A stretch of DNA of 64,000 nt from contig JAGVSM010003418.1 of the NCBI GenBank assembly GCA_022494885.1, positions 1-64,000 on the forward strand. The letters are read 5' to 3'. A program made the translations under genes and the position numbers. Below are positions 44,040 to 55,105 of this stretch, piece by piece. The notes beneath the pieces were generated by a model. That model was not told the origin of the DNA. It did not search any database and worked only from the letters and a program-made list of their open reading frames with translations. The stretch's first letter is position 1. Every line of letters begins with the position of its first letter. This DNA comes from Micrasema longulum. Taxonomy: Eukaryota; Arthropoda; Insecta; Trichoptera; Brachycentridae.

Positions 44040-44640
44040 GGACGAAAACAGTGCTGGACTGGAGGCCGAGAACAGGACGCAGAAGGGTAGAGGGACTCCA
44101 GATTAAATGGTCTGACGCCATCGGGAGAGTTGAAAGTCCAAGGTGAAAAAAGGTGGCGGCTGACAAGGAATGTGGAAGTTTAGTGGTTTTTTTTATTTTT
44201 TTTTATTTGTTAATAGACTATTAAACTAAGTTAAAAAAATTTTTTTTTCAATTTTTGTATATCGTATTATCATCGCTACGATTTTTAAAAGTTTTGTATT
44301 TCTGAAATAACTCCGCGTGTAACGTCAGAGGTTCATTGCCGCTTATTCTCATTCAGTTCTTCCCATTGGTCCAGAAGCGACAAGAAGACCGGAAATCTTC
44401 CATAGCTCTTAGATCATAGGTTGATTCACATGAACCAGTGACGTCATTCAAAGTAGTGCGTTTTTATCAAAATATTTTTTATAATTTTTTCAGTACATTT
44501 TCAAGAAACGTTGCAATACAATTTAATGCTTTAATTTTAACCCCGCGTAAAAAAACTTTTTTTTTATCCCATTTCCCGTAGGGCTGAAGTTCCTCGTTGT
44601 GGAAGTTGAAACGGGAGACCTTTGTATTCAGATAATACTG
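44040..44640 (+). mobile_element. RTE-like LINE tail split by a 417-bp insertion
   Basis: Left part: LDWRPRTGRRRVEGLQIKW, then SDAIGRVESP. Right part, from 44598: WKLKRETFVF. This corresponds to LWRSKREAFVQH in the intact tail at 33285-33325. The two halves are separated by the retroposon at 44181-44597 and share a duplicated TGTGGAAGTT. Confidence 0.75.
44181..44597 (-). mobile_element. ~400-bp poly-A retroposon, copy 2, with 10-bp target duplication
   Basis: It is homologous to 4597-4910. TGTGGAAGTT flanks it exactly at 44171-44180 and 44598-44607. T-rich sequence at the low-coordinate end is the A-rich 3' tail on the minus strand. The 5' end reads GAGGAACTTCAGCCCTACGG. No ORF. A SINE-like element without a recognised pol III head, or a LINE end, would both fit. 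Confidence 0.75.
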
Positions 44641-45345
44641 TACGAAACTCTGATCAAACCTATCCTGACGTATGCCTCGAAAACCTGGGCTTTAACAAGG
44701 AATACTGAGGGAACCATTGCAGCTTTCGAAAAAAAATCCTCAGATTTGTCATTGTCCTGTGAGAGAAAACAACTATCGGCGTCGTCGCTCAATAGGGAGC
44801 AAAATGAAATCTACGGAGCGCCCGATGTAATGAACTCCGTCGAGGTAGGGTGCTTGAGATGGGCTGGCTATATAATAAGAATGGACGACGAAAACCCCAT
44901 AAAACGCCTAACTTTCTCTATGCCACAGGGACGACGAAGACCAGGAAGGCCCAAAAACAACAATATCACTTTGAACATTGACATTTTTCACGTCTCTGAG
45001 GGAGTTTTTCGTTACAAGATTCTCTTACTTTTTTAACATATTATTCTTTGGATAATATGTATACTAATGTGTTTTTTTTATATATACCTAATTTTGACTA
45101 ATTATTTCTATATGTATGAATTAAGATATTTTATTTTGTAATGTACATATATATGAATAAATAAATGATGATAAATGATGATGATGATAAAATGCGACGG
45201 ATGGACTGCAGCAGTGGAGATACGACAACGTTGGAAGTTACGAACTGGAGAGGAAGGGGAACAGACCGGCAAGAATGGAGGAAACTCCTGGATTCAACCA
45301 AGGCCCACCCAGGGCAGTTGAGATTATGATGATGATGAAGTAAGT
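44636..45345 (+). mobile_element. RTE-like LINE C-terminal region, split by a LINE insertion
   Basis: The first part reads ILYETLIKPILTYASKTWAL, CLRWAGYIIRMDDENPIKR, and GRRRPGRPK at 44956. After the insert it resumes MRRMDCSSGDTTTLEVTNW, then RQEWRKLLDSTKAHPG and ends near a (GAT)n tail. 'LYKTLI.P.LTY.SE.WAL', 'LRWAGH..RM', 'GRPK.RW.D' and 'W....R.EWR.LL' are classic RTE-type RT C-terminal blocks. Decayed and inactive. Confidence 0.85.
44957..45188 (+). mobile_element. LINE 3' fragment inserted into the RTE-like copy
   Basis: The frame NNITLNIDIFHVSEGVFRYK, then ILLLF, matches the end of the LINE ORF at 9233-9775. The UTR with ATGTACATATATATGAATAA and a GATGAT-rich tail follows. The RTE-like frame is cut between GRPK and MRRMD, and AAAA flanks both sides. 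Confidence 0.75.
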
Positions 45346-45969
45346 AATGAACTACATATCAACTATCAACCAATGTTTATTATTTGTTTACTAATGAATA
45401 AGAGTATATCATTCATCTCAAACGAATGGTGTACGCGAGGTGCATAAAAACGTCATGTCATTTTTACCATTAATTAAAATATTTAACTGATAAACAATAA
45501 AACTGGGGAATAAGTCATACTTTTTATGTACTTAATAATTACCTGAAGACGGGATAAGATTTCTTAGAATGTTACAAACACAATGTTCTAGCCAAACTAG
45601 TCTCGTTACTTGAAATTAATCATGGGTAGGTATTGTCACGTATTTTTGGCAAAGCAAATCTTCTCAGAATAGAAATAAATATTTTTTGTTACGTATACAT
45701 AACCGACTTGCACGAATATGCATGAGACCTGTGGGATGGTAGTCGTGTCTGGGGTTCAGGATCATAAGGAAAAAAACATTTATTTTTTTTAATTCACGAT
45801 CCCCGTGACTTTTTACTAAAATGAGCAAAGGATGATTAAAACGACATATACTCGTATGCTACGATACGGAGTTGTTGAAAATTTCGGGAAACGTGTTTGA
45901 GAAAACGCATACGTATTTTAATGAGTTTTTTTTTCGTGTAGCAATTTAATTTAAAATCATTAGAACTGC
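45346..45969. other. Unassigned stretch
   Basis: No recognisable element. Confidence 0.3.
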
Positions 45970-46059
45970 TGTGAGCTCCTATACTCCAAACATAAGACAG
46001 CAAAACACTATTTCTTCTATCGTTCTTGCTCTAACTATAATGCTTTTATAAATATATTT
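45970..46059 (+). mobile_element. Fragment of the LINE 3' UTR seen at 11540-11620
   Basis: ATTTCTTCTATCGTTCTTGC, then TCTAACTATAATGCTTTTA, is nearly identical to 11570-11612. Confidence 0.65.
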
Positions 46060-46415
46060 AGGTGTTCTTTAAACCCTGTCACATCTGAAACCACAATGAT
46101 CAGTATGGGCAAGAAGACATATTAACATATTAAAAATATTAAAAATAAAGAAAAATTTTTGAAATAAAATATTTAAAAAAACAAATGGTTGCTTACTTCT
46201 GCAGGGGAGAAGTGAGAGGAGCGCGGCGCAGTATAAAATTCCCCCCTCCCCCTCCTTGTTTCTCTCCTGCAGAAGTAAGCAACCATTTGCTTTTTTTGAT
46301 ATTTTTTTATTTTTATTTTATTAGTTCTAAAACATTATTTTAATGTGCCAATATGTCTTCTTGCTCATACTGATCATCGTGGTTTCGGATGTGACAGGGT
46401 TTAATGAACACCCTG
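46060..46415. mobile_element. Palindromic MITE 'CAGGGTG', copy 3
   Basis: It is homologous to 17781-18156 and 19923-20283. The first three bases are eroded (starts GGTGTTC) and the right end GAACACCCTG is intact, followed by TA. The central hairpin GCTTACTTCTGCAGGGGAGA is well preserved. Confidence 0.88.
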
Positions 46416-46421
46416 TACAAA

Positions 46422-46650
46422 TGTATGTTTGTATATATATATGTGTATGTATATGGATATATATGTGTTTGTATCAATATGTGTATACTAGTAGGTTTAC
46501 ATTTTATTTGTCTGTTCTTTCTTTTAATTTGTAAAAAAATATTATGTGTTAAATGAAACTGCCTAACTTGGAATGGGGTATGTACCCTTGTTAGCTGGAC
46601 AAAGTGTACACAAAAATGTATGTAATATTTTATGTGTGAATAAATATGAA
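46422..46650 (+). mobile_element. CR1/L2-like LINE 3' UTR
   Basis: A TATGTGTATG-rich part is followed by TTTATTTGTCTGTTCTTTCT and CTAACTTGGAATGGGGTATG, then TACCCTTGTTAGCTGGACAA and GTGAATAAATATGAA. Homologous to 51700-52030 and 40930-41055. Confidence 0.7.
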
Positions 46651-47054
46651 CAATTATAATGATGAACGTACATCCCCTGGCCCCTGAGACCAAGAGACAT
46701 CCGTCTAGATTTGAATCTATTCTAAGATCGGTCCATCTCAGTGGCAACGTCTGACTCACGCGGTTGTGATTTTTTTCCCGTTTACCACATTTGGTTTAGA
46801 TACAATCGAAAAACAAAGACATATTCATTCTTGTATAAAAAAATGTATTTCGCCGGTTTAGAGTAGGCATCTTAAAATAAAGTAAATTGCAAGACGCGGG
46901 CGCCATGTATTCTTTTCTTTTCTTTTAAATAAAAGTTACACTCTAACAACACACTGTAGTAACTTTGAATCGATGAAATTTCTTCGACTGCTGTTATTAC
47001 AAAGCGAATTATTGTAACTAAATTCAACAGCACGATTTTTTTTAATTTTAATTA

Positions 47055-48015
47055 ATAAATCATACAACACAAAGTATTTTACAAGTATAATACGTTGAAT
47101 TACATTCCCAGGAGTTACAACTCAATTCGGGACATAAATAATATTAACATTGTTATAAATAATATCAACAAATAATATTAATATTAACAATATTAAAATT
47201 ATGTAAGCGATTAAGAGTAATAAGTAATAAAATGTACATATTAAAATATTATGTCCCTGTTAATACTTTACGAATTATTTATTTATCTCTCTCTGAATCA
47301 ATTATACGATATGCCATAACTTCCTGGGGGTTATTAAGTGAAACTAATATTAATTTTATTCAAACCTTGCAAAATTCTATGATCAAATTGCTACTACATA
47401 AAGATGTATACCGCCAGAGACACAATATTTCAATATCATTAATGTATAAATCTGTAAATAAATTATTTGTTAGGGCTCTACTTTGGTACAAATTAATTTG
47501 TCAGCATGCGTCGCACTCCGAGTATAAACTCAAGTTGGTACATGATTACAACACCAGGTTTACTAGTATGGAAGGGCTAGCTGTTCCTAGATACTGCAAT
47601 AAATATGGCAAAAGGACACTGCAATACAGTATACCTAAAATATTTAATATGTTACCAAACAATATTAAAAATACTGAGTTAAATACAGGAGTTCGACGTT
47701 TGCTCAAATTATGGTTATTAGAAAAAAGTTTTTTGTATTAGTGATAGTTTTTAATTTTTCAAAATGTAATCTGTAATTGTTTTTCAAGTAAAATTATTGT
47801 TAATGTAAGCTAAGTGTAAATAATTAATGTAATTTATAAGAACCTGCTGACGAGTTGTATGTATGCAACTCAGCAGGACTTTAATTTAAGAATATTTTGT
47901 AAATATTTTTGAAAAATAAATAAAAAAAATAAATTTTAAAAAAATATTTAAAAAAACACATATTGAGAACAAAGAAACAAAGCAAGCTTAGCACCTTTAT
48001 AACTAAATATAGCAA
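47055..48015 (-). mobile_element. LINE 3' end interrupted by another LINE
   Basis: 47055-47148 matches 12365-12475 and 47946-48015 matches 12485-12545 (ACATATTGAGAACAAAGAAA, then GCACCTTTATAACTAAATAT). The middle is the foreign LINE at 47149-47945. Confidence 0.65.
47149..47945 (+). mobile_element. 5'-truncated LINE with open RT C-terminal ORF
   Basis: The 169-codon ORF (47232-47741) reads TLRIIYLSLSESIIRYAITS, LQNSMIKLLLHKDVY, VHDYNTRFTSMEGLAVPRY and GKRTLQYSIPKIFNMLPN. The order 'R.IY.SL..S...Y....WG', 'QN..IK', 'Y.TR', 'G.R...Y..P.IFN.LP' is that of non-LTR RT C-termini. It is open from its start, so fairly young. The UTR has a hairpin CCTGCTGACGAGTTG, then GCAACTCAGCAGG, and an A-rich tail. 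Confidence 0.8.
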
Positions 48016-48039
48016 AAAAATATATACGCCAAAAACCTT

Positions 48040-48100
48040 TGCATACGCGAGATAAATGGTTTTTCTACGGCCGCGAGAGCGTTTGGAATACCAGCCCTGA
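48040..48100 (-). repeat. Half copy of the GGTATTCC foldback MITE
   Basis: On the minus strand CAGGGCTGGTATTCCAAACG, then CTCTCGCGGCCGTAGAAAAA, as at 52350-52400. Confidence 0.55.
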
Positions 48101-48569
48101 TCACGAAATACGAATACAATGATCAGTCTTACGCATTTGTAAATATTAGGGATACAATTTATTCATTTATTTAAATGACTGAATGTTTTTTACATTTCTC
48201 ACAAAGTCCTTCGATTTTATCTTTAAAATTTAAATAATGCATGTAACATAAGCGACGCGTCTGCAAATTTACGTATGAAAACGTGACCTTTCAGCTGAAG
48301 CGAGGTGCATACTATGTAAACATTTTATACAATTGTACATACACGAATAATATTAAATATAATATCACTTTATAACATAATCCGTATGCTTGGGAAGTTC
48401 CCCTGAGATATCAAGTAGGAACAAAGGACTCCGAAATAAGAACAAGGACAAGAGGGTATGAGGATGATAGCTGTGTTCAAAGGGAGGGTATTATAAATAC
48501 TCCTGTTTACTGAAATGATAGATTAATATAATTAAATAATTTATACATGTTTTTTTTTACATTAAAAGC
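48101..48569. other. Unassigned stretch
   Basis: Nothing recognised. Confidence 0.3.
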
Positions 48570-48720
48570 TACTTTTTATATTTTTTTCATGTTGAAGCTG
48601 TTACTTTCCAAAAAGAGACTGGCTCTTGTGCTTGGAGAGTCACGCACACTATTTTATTTATTTAGTAATTTGACGTTATACAATTTCAAATATACATGAG
48701 AAAGAAAAAAAATATACGAA
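48570..48720 (-). mobile_element. LINE 3' end with CTCTCCAAGCAC hairpin
   Basis: On the minus strand ACTCTCCAAGCACAAGAGCC, then AGTCTCTTTTTGGAAAGTAA. The same hairpin is at 57490-57560. Confidence 0.55.
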
Positions 48721-51540
48721 ATAAAAAGAAAAATAGAAAATAATCATTAATTAATACCCCACCGAAAACGATAAGGGCAGGTCTGAAGGTCATAAAAACG
48801 TAAATAAGATGTTGTTATAAATTAAATATTACAACCAGAACTATCTTCTTTAAAAAAAAAGAGAATACAATTCTATAAAAAAAGATTTCACCTAAAATAT
48901 TTCAATATTTTTGATTTTTTTAAAGTATTACCGAAGGTATAATTTTAAGTAAAGATAACGGAAAATATCACAAAAATGTGTGTGATTTAAAATGCTTCTA
49001 TTTCTTTTTAAGAACAAAAAAATAAAATTTTGCTTCGGCCACTTTTATGTTCAATTTATTATCTTCAAATTATTAAATTTTAGTTCAATATTCAGTCTTT
49101 ATTGAGATCCCAGATACCTAAGTTTAGTCTAAATTTGAAATGGCGTAATCCGCCGGGCTAAAAGTAATTATATTTTAGTTACATAAAACTTTTAAGTACA
49201 TTTTTTAACACGAATTCCCTTAAAAAATATTGTTTTTATCTAATTTATATTTTTTTATTTTTTATTATTGCGCGATTAAAAAAAATTATTCGTCTTAAAA
49301 TGGCAAAATTTTTGATGATTTTCACATTTTGCGTTCGTTTTACCAGACTACAGCCTTATGTAGATTAGATTTTCAAACCTGGAATATAAAGCCTTTATAC
49401 AACCTTTTCAAGATCAAATATAAAAGAAAGTCAAAGTCGCATTATTCGCACATCCGTCGCTGTTCTATGATGATACATTATGTTTTATAATCTATTTTCC
49501 ATAATTCATAAAAACAATGATACAATTTACGCCTGTTATATCCGAAAATTACTTCATTATTTTCTTTAAAAAAGAGAGATATATCAAGATTCGTGTTTAT
49601 GTAGACTTATGTGACATCATTGCCACACAAAGGTTAAAAAAACACAGAAGTCGGTAAGTGGTTATATATGATTATTCACTAACATTAATTACAATTAATT
49701 GATTATTAAAAAAACAAGTAAAAAATACTAGCAACTTAATATGACACAGTAAGAGAGGTGAACAAGAATTACACACATCACAAAAAAAAACGATTTTCAA
49801 ATTTCAAATATGACGCGCGTCACAAAGCAGTATAAACGTACACTTCCTAATTATAGGGAAGCTGTTTTGTTGCATTCAGTGGGCAGATTTTATTATATTT
49901 TAATTATTGTTTTCAGCTAAGCAAGATTTATTTTGATAATTTGGCACTAACGGAGTAAACAAGACGTTAGAAAAAAACAAGACGCGGGGGCATTTTTGTG
50001 AGAGTAGTAGACGTTTTGTTGTAAATAATTCTGAAAACAAATTTCATTGGCAATTCGATTGATTAATAACGAATAACGGAATAATTCTAAAAACTGAGCC
50101 AACGATTATTTGTTTGTTCACCCACAATCCCTGTCAAATTTTCAAGATTTATTAATTTTCAACCCCATGCGACTTTTATCCTGTGCCGAGTTGGAAAGAA
50201 AAAAAATTGCTAGATCTAAATGTCCATATAATATATTGAGTGTTAACATAAGCTAATTTTTTTCCAAATTTTAAAAAGAGCACTAAAATTTTTAATGTAA
50301 AAGTTATGCGAAATTCAAAAGATTTTTTTTAGCTTTACAGGACATTGTTTTCTCTTTGTGTTTTGATTGTGTTTTCTTTTACTCTACATATATTAAATAA
50401 CATGCCAGTCAAGTAGATGAATTTGAGCATTTTCGGCACCTCCATCTTTTCGCATTCAATAATAAAGGAGAAAACAATATAATAAGGAGAATAAATAATT
50501 GACTAATGTGATGCAAAATAATGATGGAGAATACATTGACTAATTTGTTAAAATTTGTCATCTTGTTTTAAAATGCAACTTTTATGGCGGTTTTCGAGAA
50601 ACGCGTTATTATTTAATACCGGCCCCGATAACTCTCCTTCATTATTTAAAAAAAAAATAGTCAATAATATTTCTCCTTGACTACCTAGATTGAACGCGAA
50701 CAAAAGGAGGTGTTGAAAATTCTCACTTTCATTATTCTACTTTCGACCATTTTGAAGGCTAGAAATCAAATAAAATAAAACACGTAACGTAAAACCAGAC
50801 AACATCTTGTAGAAAATATTCGAATGGCTATTACCTTTAGCGTTTTCTTTTATTTTTGATACTCATTTTTAAATTTGAAAAAAACGGACACAACTTATGT
50901 TAACACCCAACACTAGAAGATTTTCACTAAACACAATTGATGAAGGAGATTCTCCTTTCACTCGCAGACTGCAAGAAACTCACTGGCATTGGTCTTTCTA
51001 GGAAACTCGTTATCATTTTTATGTCTTTTTGTGAAAGAAAAATCCATCTTAGAATAAACGGATTTCGTTTAAGTCTTTCGTATTTGCATCTTATAATAAC
51101 ATATTTTAGTTTTCTGTTTGTCTACATAACAATAAAAAAAGATAGATAAGCCACTTACATTTATATGCGGGAAAGGAAAATAATAGCAAATCTTACAATT
51201 ATATTTTAATTAAGCGAGTACTTAGGTAGCGACGAAATTTGTAAAAGTACAAGTGATTAGCACATTTTATACAATTATTTTTTCAATTTGCAAGATAAGA
51301 GAACCAGTAAAGCAATATGTCTGATCTTTTCGCGTGTAGTGAGCTCAGAAAATAATGTCGGGATAAACATAGAAATAACGGAAAAACCGAGATAATTTCA
51401 GAAAGCGATACTTTGCCAATTTTTACACCTGCAACTCCAATGAGAGTTATAAATAATTTTCGAGGAATACGAGAAGAACAAGACAACGAGACTAGAACAT
51501 TCCATCTGCTGCAAAATTGTATAACTTATTTACATAGATT
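48721..51540. other. Long AT-rich stretch without recognised genes
   Basis: 2.8 kb with no coding ORF above background. The only repeat hint is AGAAGTCGGTAAGTGGTTAT near 49647, shared with the segment after the ribozyme-like arm at 39615. Confidence 0.4.
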
Positions 51541-51544
51541 GGAC

Positions 51545-52030
51545 GCTTATATTAGTTATCATGAAAGCATATCATGACATTGGTCGTAGGGAGTCAGAAA
51601 AGTTGATGCATGCCACGGATTGGAGAACCTTACTGGATGTCAAAAATAAAATATAAAAAAATAAGGAATAATTTAAAAAATATATATTTATACATACATA
51701 AATTGTCTATGTTTTTATAAATGTATGTACGTGTATGCGCATGGGCGTATGTACGTGTGTGTGTATGTACATGTGTATATATGTGTATATTTACATACAC
51801 ATGTGTGTATATATGTGTATGTCTGTATGTATATGAATCAAAATATGTATCCGAATAAGTTTAATTTTATTTGTCTGTGTTCTATATTAATTTGTTAAGT
51901 ATTATAATATATTAAAATGTAATTGCCTAGCTTGGAACGGGGTATGTACCCTTGTTAGCTGGGCAAAGTGAATATGGAATTGTATTTTGATAAAGAGTGT
52001 GAATAAATAAATAAAATAAATAAAAAAAAA
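51545..52030 (+). mobile_element. CR1/L2-like LINE 3' end
   Basis: The C-terminal remnant DIGRRESEKLMHATDWRTLL (51575-51635) is followed by a TG/CA-rich UTR. The end is GCCTAGCTTGGAACGGGGTA, then TGTACCCTTGTTAGCTGGGC and GTGTGAATAAATAAATAAAA. From CCTAGCTTGG onward it is nearly identical to 40955-41040. Confidence 0.75.
51715..51842. repeat. Alternating purine-pyrimidine TG/TA simple repeat
   Basis: Runs such as GTGTGTGTATGTACATGTGT within the LINE 3' UTR. A shorter version lies at 46425-46485 in the related copy. Confidence 0.85.
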
Positions 52031-52353
52031 TAAAAAAAATAGAGGTGATAAAAAAATAAACCGTTATTCTCCCAAAACAGCGAAGAATATTTACAAAAAA
52101 TGAACTGTTACTGCAAAGAAAAACTTCGTCAGGATATCATTAATTCACACTGCTCTAAACTGCTATTTAGGAAACAGTTTCACATATCCTGACTTAGTTT
52201 TTCGTTACAAGTAACAGTTTTATTTTTACAAAACTGTTTAATCAGTTAGCCCACGCTGATCTGAACCGTAATTTAACCGTTACAAGTAACAGTTTAATTT
52301 GTGAAACTGTAACTGTTACCGCTACTTCTTTTAAGGCTTTCTCAGAACTTCAG

Positions 52354-52460
52354 AGCTGGTATTCCAAACGCTCTCGTGGCCGTATTATCTCGTGTATTTA
52401 CATACAAAATACACGAGAAAAACGGTTTTCTCGTGCCGAGAGTGGTTCGGAATAGCACCC
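52354..52460. repeat. Foldback MITE, GGTATTCC type
   Basis: GGTATTCCAAACGCTCTCGT and TATCTCGTGTATTTACATAC pair with AAAATACACGAGAAAA and GAGAGTGGTTCGGAATAGC. Homologous in design and partly in sequence to 12090-12201. Confidence 0.75.
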
Positions 52461-52907
52461 ATGTACGCTTAACTCAATTTCGTTAAAAATTGTCTGTTGA
52501 AGAACTAAACGAACTAAAGCGACGATATAATAAATACGTTTTTGTAATATATGCTATTGATTTAATTTATATTAACACTATTAATTTGTATACTGGTATA
52601 CGTTTATAACTTCATAAGTATGATTCATATTTGATTAGTTTTATAAAATGTTACGAGTTTTTCTTTTGTTTAGATTGTTTAGTTTAATTTAATTGTTATT
52701 TTTAATATTGTATCGTATGTAATTATTATTCAAGGTATTTAATGTTCTTTCATGTATTTGGGTTGTTATTTTTTAAATTTTTATACTGTATCACTAACTT
52801 TATGTTTTGTTGTTGTTAAGCATTATGGCTTAACACGGGCACGGCCTGAAAAGCCATAATATGTTAGTGAATATACAAATGTAATTTGAAATAAATAAAT
52901 AAATACA
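52461..52907 (+). mobile_element. LINE 3' UTR with ATTATGGCTT hairpin
   Basis: AAGCATTATGGCTTAACACG, then GGCACGGCCTGAAAAGCCAT and AATATG form the terminal hairpin. The tail is GAAATAAATAAATAAATAC. Confidence 0.55.
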
Positions 52908-53769
52908 AATATATTAATACAATAATATTACCATTTTGTCAGATGGTTCACATCAATTGCTATGTGCAAATATTATAATCTAATTTTCATACGGCATAGC
53001 AGCGCTACGCTCAAAGAAAAAAAAAAAAAACACTAATTTGGATTTTATGAGGTTGGTAGTCGTTCTAAAGATCACATGCACGTAAAATACGCCAGCGACA
53101 ACGTGGTGACATCGCCAGCAACCCGTAATTTATGTAGTGACATATTTCTTTGGGTAATACGTTGGAAAAGCCACAAGTAATTAGTCATAGAGCAGACCGA
53201 TAACTAGTTCTTGCACAATAGCTCTGAGCGCAATTCATTCATGGTAAAAACGACTTTTTGTCCGTTCGGATTTCTTCAATCCACTAATCTCATTACTCTA
53301 AAGGCGGACATTTTTTGCCGTCGCGTAGCCGGCATTAGATCACTCCTCGGCGGAGAAATGGCAACAAGTCGAAGATTTACAGCACATGATTTTAAAAAAA
53401 AACTCAACACAATCAAAATGTATTAGTTTTATAGTTCGATTTGTCTCTGTTTCTTTCTGATCTCCGGTGATTCACGAAAGATAAAAACAACAGATGGTAA
53501 ATGGTGCTTAGCAGTATTTGTTCTTTATTTAAGCTGATTTACGACATAAATACGTAGCTTCAATGTTTTCTTTTAAAATACAACGCATTGTTTTGTTTGA
53601 AATAATATAATCTTTTAAATTAGCTACGGAATACTAGAAATTGCAATCAAATTCAATCAGAGCGTCAAAATAACCCAATATTTTTAGGAATATTAATAAA
53701 ATAGATAGTTAACATTTTAACGTTTTTCGATAACTACCAATCTAAAACCAAACCAAAAAATTTTACCAT
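52908..53769. other. Unassigned stretch, GC-richer at 53040-53420
   Basis: A 71-codon plus-strand ORF (53211-53426) lies in the GC-richer part (FCRRVAGIRSLLGGEMATS). It has no splice sites or family match that I can support. It may be single-copy intronic sequence. Confidence 0.3.
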
Positions 53770-53992
53770 ACAAGAAGTCTCGGGATTCGCGACATGGTTG
53801 AGACGAAATTTGATTTAAAAAGGAGTTTTTACTCTAGAATATTTCATAGTCCCTGGACTGGCACCTGAACCGTAAGACTGGTCATCTTACCTTAATGTAA
53901 CAAAAATGATCAAGATTGCTGCGATTGGTGTACCAATGCAGTGCCCTATGCATCATTAGGTGCGGAAAGGGAATGATGATGATGATGATCAA
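53770..53992 (+). repeat. SINE-1 copy, head truncated, (GAT)n tail
   Basis: CATGGTTGAGACGAAATTTG, TCATAGTCCCTGGACTGGCA, CCAATGCAGTGCCCTATGCA, GGAAAGGGAATGATGATGAT. Confidence 0.85.
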
Positions 53993-54296
53993 TTAATAAC
54001 TAATAAAATAATAATAATAATAATAATAGTTTTTTTAAAACCTTTTAATATTGTTTATTCACAATAATAGTAATACAATATTTATTGCATCTCCCGTATA
54101 ATACGCAAATTCTTTGTAAAGGTAAAATGCAGTTAACGATCGATATGTATCATAAGCATTTTAAGAGGAAACGGGGCTTACTTTTCATCATAAAAACGTA
54201 TTCCCGTATTTTCTTTCTAGATTATTGCACTACAGTAGGGCTACCATAATTGTCGGACCACCGTCGGGGACTTCTCCCCCCCCCCCACAAAAAACA

Positions 54297-54520
54297 GTAA
54301 TTTATTTTGTTTATTTTGTTTATTTTGTTTATTTGGTTTATTTTGTTTATTTTGTTTATTTTGTTTATTTTTTTTATTTTGTTTATTTGGTTTATTTGGT
54401 TTATTTGGTTAATTTTGTTTATTTTGTTTATTTTGTTTATTTTGTTTATTTTGTTTATTTTGTTTATTTTGTTTATTTTGTTTATTTTGCTTATTTTGCT
54501 AATTTTGTTTATTTTATTTA
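54297..54520 (-). repeat. 9-bp minisatellite (AAAATAAAC)n
   Basis: About 25 units of TTTTGTTTA on the plus strand with a few variants (TTTGGTTTA, TTTTGCTTA). It sits exactly at the 3' end of the minus-strand family X LINE at 54521-54975. All frames are open only because the unit is 9 bp. Confidence 0.95.
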
Positions 54521-54975
54521 CTTTACATACATATACAATTTATATACATGTAAGGGCGAGCATTCTGCCTGAAGGCAATTTCTTCCTACCTACCCAAACC
54601 GTTCAGTTTGAGAAAATTACAAGTACATTGACACATTTAATCTTACGATCTTATACAAAATAAAAAACAAAGATTAACTAAAAAAAATATTTTTTTAATA
54701 ACACTTTACTATGAAGAGAGAAGAGGAGATGGGAAGGAAAGAAGAAGGATAAAGGAACAACTTAAAAATGTAGATAGTGACTTTTCAATCTTGACTTAAA
54801 TGTAAATCAAGGGCGTCTCTAACATTAGTGGGTAGATAATTCCACAATCGAGCAGCTACTACTGTGAAAGAGGAGGCAAGAAAATTAGAGCGATAAAAGG
54901 GTATTAAAGGGGTTCTCTCGTTACTAGAACGATCAATATACATGTTTTTTACTACGCGGAGGGAGAGCTTTCCCT
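54521..54975 (-). mobile_element. LINE 'family X' 3' part with RT C-terminus
   Basis: The minus-strand frame from about 54965 reads LRVVKNMYIDRSSNERTPLI, then PFYRSNFLASSFTVVAARLW and NYLPTNVRDALDL. 'SF.V.A..LWN.LP..VR' is a hallmark of CR1-group RT C-termini. The 3' UTR has TCTCAAACTGAACGGTTTGG, then AAGAAATTGCCTTCAGGCAG. It is continued by the minisatellite. Confidence 0.8.
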
Positions 54976-55105
54976 GAAATATTTTACTGCATCTGGACTA
55001 GCACCCGAAGCGCAAAACTGATCACCTTACTTTAATGTAACAGATGATCGAGATACGCTGCATTTGATTTTCCAACGTTGTGCTCTATCCACCATCGAGT
55101 CTATA
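54976..55105 (+). repeat. SINE-1 central fragment, diverged
   Basis: GAAATATTTTACTGCATCTG, then GACTAGCACCCGAAGCGCAA and GATCGAGATACGCTGC. Confidence 0.6.

Noticed and set aside
44599..45036. Single 145-codon ORF that looks like one gene
   Set aside because: It is a chimera of an RTE-like tail, an RTE-like RT C-terminus and a nested LINE 3' fragment.
47847..47880. CTGACGA followed by a stem, at first a ribozyme candidate
   Set aside because: No GAAA follows the stem. The CTGA bases are themselves paired in a long CCTGCTGA/TCAGCAGG hairpin of a LINE 3' end.
54225..54663. Two overlapping ORFs reading FVYFVY and FILFIL
   Set aside because: The same artefact on the second 9-bp minisatellite.
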